Assembly (NCBI RefSeq): GCF_030272615.1
Contig: NC_081408.1
Span: 302,595,450 to 302,659,449, forward strand
Origin: Cryptomeria japonica
Taxonomy: Eukaryota; Streptophyta; Pinopsida; Cupressales; Cupressaceae
Reading direction: 5' to 3'
Length of the DNA: 64,000 nt
The translations under genes and the position numbers were made by a program. Under the pieces are notes generated by a model. That model had not been told where the DNA came from and ran no database searches. It saw nothing but the letters and a program-made list of their open reading frames with translations. Shown piece by piece: positions 49,241-57,700 of the stretch (its first letter is position 1; each line of letters opens with the position of its first letter).

Positions 49241-50147
49241 CTGATATTCAGGATTAGGCTTGTATGTTCTTCTAGCTTCTTCTCTTAGTCTAGCATGTCT
49301 ATCAAGGCATCTTGAAGCCATATGACCAATCTTATTGCAGTTAAAACATTTAAAGGGTGCTTTACCTTCATACTTACTTCCAATTGGACCTTTTGGCATT
49401 TTCCTTGCAAATAGTGCTTCAAGTTCTTCAAGTTCTTCATTCTCCTTTCTGGATTCTTTAGGTTCTCTTGCATAAAAGGCTTTCCAGTTTGATTTGTCAA
49501 ATGATGGAGCAGATGATGTTGATGCTTTAAAGGCCAAATCAGTTTTTATAGTAGCAATAGGACCAAATTCCTCAATTTCAAAAGCTGAAAGTTTTCCAAT
49601 CAATGTATCCCTAGTTACTGATGTATTAGGCATTGTTCTCAACTCATTTATAGTAGTAACCTTCATTTTATATGCCAGTGGCAAACCTCTTAAGATTTTT
49701 GAAACAATTTCATCCTCACTCAGAGTTCCTCCACAACATTTAATACCCAAAACAATTTCATTTACTCTTTCCATAAAAGCATAAATCCTTTCATCTTCTT
49801 CCATTTTCAAATGTTCATATCTGACTCGGAAGCTTTCAAGTTTTGCAATTTTGACTATGGAATCTCCTTCATTCAGTGTTTCCAAGTGATCCCAAATAGC
49901 TTTAGTAGTAGACCTATCTGATAATGCACTCAAAAGTTCTTCTCTTGCTTTGCAATCATTCTCTTCATCTTTAGCTAAGGTAGTTGAAGCAGTCCGACCA
50001 GCTACAATAGTAGTATAACCATTCTTACTAACTTCCCAGATGTCTTTACCAATGCAATTCAGATGTGTCTTCAATTCTAATCTTCCATATCCCATAGTTG
50101 GTTCCATCAAGTTTAGGACTGTCCTTCCTGAAATAATTAGTAGACAT
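49235..50147 (-). pseudogene. El3 Gag (UBN2 type)
   Basis: ATG at 50147 (MSTNYFRKDSPKLDGTNYG) lies about 43 bases after the primer site. An early frameshift near 50080 leads into the long block 50110-49235. The Gag core is helical (KAIWDHLETLNEGDSIVKIA, LRGLPLAYKMKVTTINEL) and ends in one zinc knuckle CFNCNKIGHMASRC. The Gag-pol junction is shifted by one base at about 49240. In El1 the same junction is in frame, so the shift is probably decay. Confidence 0.9.
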
Positions 50148-50189
50148 TGGATCTCCTCAAGTTGTTAAACTTCTGCAAAAGAGGACTAA

Positions 50190-50201
50190 GCTCTGATACC
50201 A
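50190..50201 (-). other. El3 primer binding site
   Basis: The reverse complement reads TGGTATCAGAGC, initiator tRNA-Met type, two bases inside the 5' LTR. Confidence 0.92.
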
Positions 50202-50203
50202 AT

Positions 50204-51256
50204 TGTTAGGTCCCAGAGACAACTAAGAGGGGGGGGGGGGGGGGTGAATCCGTTGTCTCATAAATTCAAGCCAAAAACTAATTAACCAGCTTAATGCTTA
50301 ATATTGGTAAACCAGTTAAGTATGTCGGTAGATAGTGTTAACAGTAAATTGCTATACCGGTAAGGATTAATGCATGAAACATAAACATAAAGTCATCCAC
50401 AACACATAACACCAATATTTATACGTGGAAACCCTGTACGGGGAAAAACCACGGTGGGAAACCTTACCCACAATCAGATGATACTACTGTAGATAGTAAG
50501 TGTACATAAATGAGGTTTGCACATGTAGAAAGGCCAATAGCCTAGAGCTCACTGCTCAATCACAAAATGGGGGTCACACTGACTATAGTTGGATGGTTAA
50601 ATCTAATAAGAATGTGCTGCACAAAATAGCATCTTCATATGCTGGATTCAGTACTAGTGTAATGCTGATATGCTTCTACAAAAACCTAGCTTTACCTTCA
50701 AATGATATCTTTGTGTATATCCCTGCTTGATCTCACATATACCTTCACTTAATTCTTTTTCGCATTCCACACTTGATCTTACAAATAAGATCTTACATTT
50801 ATACCATACCCTAAGACCAATTTTAGTAGGTCGGCTCTACAAGATATTACAATAAACATTTTACATACAATATAATATCTGATGCAATAACTGATTAAAC
50901 ATGTCAGCTTAATGCATTTACATCAATAATAAATCATCTCCATAGCGTGCCATGCTGATCTGGAAAGGATAAACCTGCCGGTGTAACCCTAGATAACCTG
51001 GACCTATTTGCCAGTAAAAGAAAATATGCAAATATGAATATACCAATGATTATTTCTTCAAAACAAAGTGTCCACACGATGTCTTCGACATTACCAAGTG
51101 TCTTCCATATCATTTTAGGTATTGGTGAACAATATATCCTACCGGTGAACCATATACCAGTAACTGTTGCATAGTTTACTTGCTTGCTGGTGAATGTTGC
51201 TGGATCTCCAAAGTAGGTGTTGACATCAATGACAAAACCATACCAAAATACCAACA
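50204..51256 (-). repeat. El3 5' LTR (1053 bp)
   Basis: Same ends as the 3' LTR, with a G16 tract at 50229-50244. Most CpGs lie in CGGT words such as ACCGGT and GTCGGT. Confidence 0.95.
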
Positions 51257-51261
51257 AAGGA
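51257..51261. repeat. El3 target-site duplication, right copy (AAGGA)
   Basis: Exact match to 44703-44707. Confidence 0.95.
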
Positions 51262-52728
51262 TTCAACTTCTATAGAGATAGGAAAGTCAGTAAGGAGGCC
51301 ATCGACAGATATCTGGAAACCGAGAAGGAGAAAAAACACCTAGTGAAGTTAAGCAAAACTTACTACCCACCTAGGGCTTTTGTTGAACCCTGGCGGGATG
51401 TCCTCTTTGTTTTAATGCGCTACATTACATTAGATGGTAGGTTTACAAAATTTTATGGTTACCATTTCATCTTGCTGAATCATTTTAGGCATGACGAGAA
51501 GATTAATTTTCCTTATTTTCTACTCTGCTCGATGAATGCCACTATTAAGGCTTACAAAGAAAACCCTATGGGGGACACTACCATGCATCAAGGCTTAATG
51601 GTCCTCATTTACAACCATCTCAAGGCCAATCAAATTGCCCACATGTAGCCCTCTGTAGAGTCTGAGGAGGATGGGTCTGACTCAGCCTTTTTTGTGGATG
51701 AGGAGACTGATAGTGTACCATTGATTGATTTTGAGGAGAGCATGGATGTTTCAGATTATGAAACTGGAAAGAAGAGGAAACACATTAAAGAAAGACCTTC
51801 TTCCTCCAAGGGTAAAAAACCTAAAGGCAGAATCCTCTAGATTTGCCTTTCCTCGAAGGAGGAGGTCTCTGAAGACTTAGAGAAGGAGAATCCTCAAGGG
51901 TTGCTGAAAAAGAAATCTAAAGTTCACACCTAGACCAGAAATAAGCATAAAAGTAAGGATGAGAACATTAAGGAGCTAGAGGTTTATAAGCAGGAAAGGA
52001 CCTCGAAAGCTAAACAAAACCTGGAGAAGGTGACCACGGGTGAGTCTCTTAGGGTCAAAGACACAACTACTATTTGGGACATCCCTAAAAAGGAACAGGA
52101 AACCCCTGGTAAGGTTGATCCTCCCCATAACCCTCCTCCAGAGGGTATGTAAGGCTTCATGGACACTATGGAGTGGCTTATAACTGGTTACAAGAAAGTT
52201 GTGGACGACAACAAAAAACTCAGTAACAGAATCCAGATTTTAGAAACCATCAACATTGGAGAAGGGAAGACCATAGCAGACTACATAGAGAACCTAAAAA
52301 ACACCATTGCAAAAGTTGAAAACATAAGAGACTCCTTCTACCCCAGATTTGAGAAAATAGAGAAAGATCTGTTGGAAAGGAAAAATCTTGTTGATGCTAA
52401 TGAACAAACTACTTCGGACACTGCCAACTAAGTCAGCAAAATTGAGGAGTGCTTGAAGAGCATTGCTGAATAGAGTTTAAGCATCCTAAAGATTTCTACT
52501 AGCAACACCAACACCCTCATCAGCAAACTGGATGAAGAGAAGGAGATCTTGGATATTGAACTAGACACTGAAGGTACAGGGGAAGCTCAAGGACCTAGAA
52601 CCTGGACCAGAGGTAAAAAGAAAGAAAAGAAACCCAATAAGGACTTGGAAGATCTCAAAGCTGTTGGGGCCATCTATGACCAACTGGTGAAGAAAGCGGA
52701 GGATCTGCTGAAGACTATAGCTGTGTAG
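51262..52728 (+). pseudogene. LINE ORF3, main part (after El3)
   Basis: Resumes ORF3 in frame (NFYRDRKVSKEAIDRY) and runs to TAG at 52726. Core motifs are YITLDGRFTKFYGYHFILLN, HDEKINFPYFLLCSMNATIK and QGLMVLIYNHLKAN. They align by spacing with KIDICKLLKDELL and GSLIEYLMLYF in El2 ORF2, and with KKRMPVNLMLMAMRI in gene O. An acidic linker and a Lys-rich stretch (GKKRKHIKERPSSSKGKKPK) follow, then a helical, coiled-coil-like C-terminus. Stops are at 51646, about 51838, 51931, 52150, 52429 and 52471. The function is unknown; a structural or nucleic-acid-binding role is a guess. Confidence 0.75.
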
Positions 52729-52898
52729 TGCTTTCCTAGTTTCGTTTCTATTTTTTTCTATGCTGTCTTTTTAGTTAGTTGGCCTTTTTGCCAGTCATTT
52801 TGTAAGCGGTTCTTATTATCTGGACTTTTAATGTCTTAGCTTTCTCTCTTTTGTTAAAGGTTTTGGGTCCTTAAAACCTATTTTTCTTAATTAATTAG
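52729..52898 (+). other. LINE 3' untranslated tail
   Basis: 170 T-rich bases, ending TTCTTAATTAATTAG at the target duplication. There is no poly(A) run of normal length. Confidence 0.7.
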
Positions 52899-52916
52899 AA
52901 CAATATCTTCAAGATC
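52899..52916. repeat. LINE target-site duplication, right copy (18 bp)
   Basis: Exact copy of 38277-38294. LTR sequence resumes directly after it. Confidence 0.96.
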
Positions 52917-53525
52917 AAAGAAATAAAGAACATATATATTCAATAGACATAGGAACATTAAATTATATAAACAATTTTCTTGATACAACACAAAGTTTGA
53001 GATCAACAAAACTATTTTCTTTATTTGCTTGATATAATTTTCACCACAAAAGCCCAAAGTCTTAGTTGGGATAAAAATTTTGCAAAGTTTTGCTAAGCAT
53101 GAAAAAGATAAATATTTACAAATGAGGTCCTCCTTATATAGGAAAAGAAGTCAAGAAAAAGGTGGGCACAATTGACTTATTTAACTGCACAGTCCCATTT
53201 TAATACAACTACAACATAAAGAAAATGCGCAACTGCATAAAAATTGATAGCATCTATCAGTGCAACTGCATAAAGAAAAGGTGCCGAAAGGGGGCACTTC
53301 ATTCTTCATTCTACTCCTCGTTGTATTTATAAAAATCTTTGAACTTAGCCAGGATAGCTTTCATCTCTGCTTCGTTCGGCATCAGGGTAGAACTTGTGAT
53401 CACTCAGACGTGGTAAATTGCATCTCCAATCTTTACCTGTTTCTTTTTAATATCCTTCAACATCGATGCGAGGAATTCATAACTGACCTGGATCTCTAAT
53501 AGCTTATCAAATGTATCAAGTGAGA
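52917..53525 (-). repeat. El5 left LTR, U3-side part (minimum extent)
   Basis: Aligns with 63389-64000 all the way to the window edge, so the LTR is at least 1146 bp and its true inner boundary is unknown. It contains the TATA box and the last ~75 codons of the accessory ORF. Confidence 0.85.
53135..53140 (-). promoter_or_regulatory. TATA box in the El5 left LTR
   Basis: The minus strand reads CCTATATAAGGAGG, a strong plant TATA context. It is repeated in the right LTR at 63608-63613. It places U3 upstream, meaning at higher coordinates, where the accessory ORF ends. Confidence 0.65.
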
Positions 53526-56077
53526 AATCTTGTCTCGTGCAGTGATCCATCAAGGAAAGGAATTCCTGCATGACAACTTCAACAGTGACGAGATTCTGAT
53601 CGCCATCATATAAATAACAAGGAAGATCAACAACTTTGGCAAAAATGAGATCAACCTCATCATCACCTTCTTTCTTCTCTCGGTCTAGTTCCACAATCAT
53701 TAACCTTATTGTCTTCTGCTTATGAGACAATAAGGACAAGATCTGGATGTACTTCTCCCTTGTCCTTATTGTCTCATAAGCAGAAGACAATAAGGTTAAT
53801 GATTGTGGAACTAGAGTCAGAAGGCATCGCAAGTGCAACTTCAACACTTACCAATGGTGGAATTTCTTAGGTGGTGGTGGTAGTGACAAGTAAGTCTACT
53901 GAAACCTGTTTTGCAAGTGCGTCTTCCAAGGCTTCATTAAAATCCATCATCAAGGATTCAATAGTAGATGAAGGGATATCACCTAGATCGGAGAAGCTGG
54001 TTATTGTGAAAAACTGATTAGTGGCTTCCGATTGCGCCATGCCCATACTTAGATCCCCATCTTGAAAAACCTCATCCTCTTGGTCAGAGTCAGAGTTAAT
54101 AGAGTGGACGATTACCTGTGAGGTAATCGGGGCATCAACTTCAGCTAGGTGTGATGTTTCTTTAGCCTGTACTTCCTCTTGTTGAGGAATTTCACCTTCT
54201 TCAATTTCCTTGGCAGGTGGTTGTTCTGACTCTTTAGTCACTGCTTCCTATACTATGGATGATGATTTACCCTTTTTGGACCCTTTCACTATAAATTTAA
54301 TCTTGGGCCCTTTCCCTTTTGATTGTATCATAGGAGCTGAGGATAGTGCTTGTGGGTATGCCTTGCTCTTCGTTTTCATCTCAGCTGTAGCTGTCTTGCT
54401 GACTAGGCCATCACTATCATCATCATCTCCTGAACTAGCAGGAAGTTGTTTCATCTTAAGATTTTTCCTTACAAGCCATGCATTGGTGTTTGCTAGGATA
54501 GGAGCAATTCTTTGAGTGATTGATTTTCTCTCCTTCTTTGATCATTATACAGGAGGAAGCAGAGAGTCAACAATTCTCTTCTCATAATAGACCGGGTCTA
54601 TTATGTCATCCGTATCTTCCATGGTCATCGAGATCTTAGATAAATCCAAGTTTTCAATTTGTTCTAGAGTAAGGCAGCTAAAATCCATCCTTCTTATATC
54701 CTCATCATTTTGACATTCTGCCCAAACATCTTCCAACCTATAAACATGAGTATAACTCCTTTTCAGTTTGTTCTTTATGCCACGAAAGAAAAAATTGTTT
54801 CGGGCCTTGAATCTTCTGATGGTATTCCACTGTATTTCTTCCTCCATATTTTTGGCCTTGGGATTGGTTAGCACTGAGTACCTTCCTATTGATTCTAGGA
54901 ACTTTAGCCCAATCTTATGTGCTTGTGATTGTTTTTCATGCAGATTAATTACTTGTCTGCACAACTCCATGAGGATGATTTTGTCTGAAGGGAACCTTGG
55001 TAGAATAAAGGGCTCACCTGAGAAACATCCACTTTGGATGTAAGTAAAAGTGGGAAACTATAGGAATCCACGCCCAAAATGAGGTAACCTATTATAAGAA
55101 GTCTCTGATATTCTCCGCTTCTGCAGGCCCTTATAAAAAATGCACTTCCATATAGCAAAGAAGGCATCATTAAGTCTTCTATAATCACTTCCTTGATTCT
55201 GGATAATAAGTTGATCATAGTACTCCCAAACGGGTACCAACCTCCTATTACGCTTAGTAGATAAGCCTGGATATTGCCTCATTGAAGCAGTTGCATAAAC
55301 TAGGTATGAGGTCATATAAAATTTCTGTGTTACTTTGACCTCCTTCAACTGAGCACAAAGGGCATCGCTGATCTATTCACCCCAATCAATTCTTACTGCT
55401 CCTTTCCTGATTATTTTCATGTACTAGCACATCCAATTTTGAAAGTAATAAGAGTCTTTTAACCCCCCCAACCTTGATAACATGGTGACCATGTCATTGT
55501 ACTCCTCATTGAAATCACTCTTATGAAATCCCTTAGGCCATCGTGAGGTTAGGGAACCTCTTGGAGCAGTGAGGAAAATAGTATTGATTACCTTCTTGCA
55601 TTTATCTTCCTTTTTCTCATAGTACTCTTGAGCACTTTCTTGAGTAATATCAACGACCTCTTCAACTTGGGAACCTTTGAAGACACTATTTAAAAATACA
55701 CTATACAGGGTCATGATGACATTTTGATCTACATCTTTCACCTGTCTTGTATTTGGATCAAAGTGATCCGCTACTACAAGCACAATTTTTGGATCACGAG
55801 CTGCAACTGGAAAAGATGCATATTTATGCAACTCGGAGTTGATCAAATTAGTTAGGCGAGTAGGAGCCTTCTCAACTCAATCAATGAATTCTTGCATATT
55901 TACATGCTTGATTTCAGTGTCTCTGATCTCCTTGATAATCGAGTCTATTGAACTCTCTAGGTATAGATTCAAGTACTTGTCGTACTTGTACTTTATCTTT
56001 CTTGATGATGTTTTATTTGGAGAAGATTCAAACTAACTTGAGGAAGGCTCGGATTTGTTTTTAGGGAGCTTTAACAT
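53299..56077 (-). pseudogene. El5 accessory ORF (about 925 codons) running into the LTR U3
   Basis: ATG at 56077 (MLKLPKNKSEPSSS) opens one frame down to about 53867. It is interrupted only by stops, for example near 55874, 55424, 55364, 55058 and 54545. A shift near the inverted repeat leads to a tail ending TGA at 53299. Parts: basic N-terminus; a helical core with SLTSRWPKGFHKSDFNEEYN, SRLGGLKDSYYFQNWMC, KVTQKFYMTSYLVYATASM and QSGCFSGEPFILPRFPSDK; a Ser/Asp/Lys linker (54454-54248); a Glu-rich segment (54241-53867); and a helical tail. The GC-x-P-x-LP-x-F motif is shared with gene O. The function is unknown. Envelope-like is an alternative name for such ORFs, but I see no signal peptide or membrane segment. 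Confidence 0.75.
53685..53814. repeat. Perfect 56-bp inverted repeat with 18-bp spacer
   Basis: 53685-53740 and 53759-53814 are exact reverse complements (CTAGTTCCACAATCATTAAC at the outer end). The spacer is ATCTGGATGTACTTCTCC. The repeat lies inside the accessory ORF at the place where its frame changes, which suggests a local inverted duplication. Confidence 0.96.
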
Positions 56078-56243
56078 TCAAGATGACTGCATTCAACACT
56101 GAGGATTATCTCTTCATCATTATCAAAATCAAATTTTCTCAAACGGATCGAAAGACGAGACTCAGAATAGGCTTGGGAGTAAAACTGCCAAAAACAGCAG
56201 GTCGGGGAAAAAAGTTCGACATGCTCTTTTGAAAACAAAAATT

Positions 56244-56706
56244 GCACATCAGACTTTAAAGTCCTATGTGCAAGGATAAACATCTTGATTAGCACATCAA
56301 ACTTTAAAGTCCGATGTGCAAGGGTAAATAATGTTGATTAGCATATCGGACTTTAAAGTCCGATGTGCAAAGGGTAAGTTATTAGCACATCAGACTTTAA
56401 AGTCCGATGTGCAATCTAAAGAAAACAAATTAGCACATCGAAATTTAAAGTCCGATGTGCGAGGGTAAAACCATTGGAAAAACCAGCACATTGGACTTTA
56501 AAAACTGATGTGCACACAAAGGGAAAAATGATCGGTTGACATGTCGGGTTTTAAAACCTGACGTGTCAACCAAACCTTCTCATCTCCGCATAACAGACTT
56601 TAAAGTCCGATATGCGAAGATTATGATCCCGCATATCAGACTTTAAAATCTGATATGTGGAGATTCCTCCATCTAGTTGCATACCAGATTTTAAAGTCCG
56701 CTATGC
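56244..56706. repeat. Palindrome array, cluster 1 (10 palindromes)
   Basis: 28-32-bp palindromes at 56244, 56292, 56341, 56385, 56433, 56486, 56537, 56588, 56631 and 56679, spaced 42-53 bases apart. A typical arm pair is GCACATCGGACTTT and AAAGTCCGATGTGC. The core GACTTTAAAGTC is nearly constant, while the outer arms vary together. Spacers are unrelated short sequences, often purine-rich. Confidence 0.95.
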
Positions 56707-57061
56707 AGCATGGAAAAAGAGAAATAAGGGGGGGGGTGGGCAATCGAAGGTTAAAATCTGATTACCCATACTGACACACCAAGCAAAAACAGAGGAAATA
56801 AAACAAAACAAGCGGAAAAATAAAAATGCAAACAAGAAAGAAAAACCCAAAAAGAAGACATAAAACCCTACCTTCTCTGTAACAAGTGATTTTGAAAGAT
56901 CTGACGATGGTGCGATCAAATCCGAGTTGAGGCGAGCAAAAATGAAGGAGGGTGCACGGAGAAAAAGAAAACACAAGCAACAATGAAGAAAAGACACACA
57001 AAAATTAAATAAATAAACCTTTAAATTAACAATTAATGCAACATTTAATGATAACTCGCAG
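56707..57061 (-). promoter_or_regulatory. Possible promoter and 5' leader of the El5 accessory ORF
   Basis: This stretch separates the two palindrome clusters. On the minus strand it has AT-rich TTTATTTATTTAATTT, then pyrimidine-rich sequence. A donor-like AAG/GTAGGG lies at 56872/56871. An acceptor-like TTTTTGGCAG lies near 56190, upstream of the ATG at 56077. A spliced leader with cluster 1 in the intron is possible but untested. Confidence 0.3.
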
Positions 57062-57367
57062 TGCATGTCGGACTTTAAAGTCCGACATGTAGGCTAGAAA
57101 TCCTTGCAAGTCAGACTTTAAAATCTGACATGCATTCTTTGGCCAAATAGCCTTGCAAGTCAGACTTTAAAGTCAAAACTGCAAGGGAAGATTACATGTA
57201 GGTTGGACTTTAAAGTCCGAATTGCAGGCTTAGACCACCTGCAAGTCGGACTTTAAAGTCTAACTTGCAGGCTAGAAAATGTAGCAAATGCACATTAGAC
57301 ATTAAAGTCTGATGAACATAAAGCAAAGAAAGACCCTGTAGTTCAGAATTTAAAGTTTGAACTGCAG
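57062..57367. repeat. Palindrome array, cluster 2 (7 palindromes)
   Basis: Palindromes at 57062, 57105, 57154, 57197, 57240, 57289 and 57336. The core is the same as in cluster 1, but the outer arms are of the TGCAAGTC...GACTTGCA type. Several are imperfect (57154, 57289). Confidence 0.93.
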
Positions 57368-57700
57368 GTAAAACTGCAAACTTAGAAAAAATAAGAAAAA
57401 ACTAAAACGAAAAGAAAGAAGCTAAACGAACTAACCGATGAAGTCGATCAAGCTCTCCCGGAGACCGTAAGGTACGAAACGGACCAGTTTCGTAGGGTTG
57501 CCTCATGATTTTGGTCATGTTGAAATCGAGGACAACAACTGGCTCTGACTGGGGAACAAGCTGCACCACTTGAAGCTTGTAGGATCCATAACTCTAAGTG
57601 CTTGTATCCATTGGGCTATAGAGTCAAGCGACGAAAAGACTGAAAAGAAAACACTATACATATTTTATAAAAAGTACAACTTCCTTTGCATCGGTTTCTA
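57368..57700. other. Noncoding stretch between pol end and palindromes
   Basis: No gene seen. The polypurine tract and the inner LTR boundary of El5 may lie here or further left, but I could not place them. Confidence 0.5.

Larger units (their letters stand above)
44708..51256 (-). mobile_element. El3: full-length Ty1/Copia element inside LINE ORF3
   Basis: LTRs of 1047 and 1053 bp with TGTT...ACA ends, a Met-initiator primer site, a purine tract, a gag-pol region and a perfect AAGGA duplication. It is the youngest insertion of the nest. The LTRs look highly similar by eye, differing by scattered substitutions and a G-tract length change (11 versus 16). LTR words are shared with El2. Confidence 0.96.
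38295..52898 (+). mobile_element. L1-type LINE with ORF1, ORF2 and an ORF3, interrupted by El3
   Basis: Bounded by an exact 18-bp duplication of LTR sequence. Without El3 it is about 8.05 kb long. Order: DUF4283/zinc-knuckle ORF1, endonuclease-reverse transcriptase-RNase H ORF2, then a third ORF of ~570 codons. The 3' end is TTAATTAATTAG with no long poly(A). The 5' end has no clear untranslated region and may be truncated. Plant L1 elements normally have two ORFs, so the third is unusual. It could be a true ORF3 or a 3'-transduced piece of another element. Confidence 0.9.

Noticed and set aside
56244-57367. CRISPR-like array
   Set aside because: The repeats are palindromic and variable, the spacers are short and low in complexity, no cas genes are present and the context is a plant retroelement.
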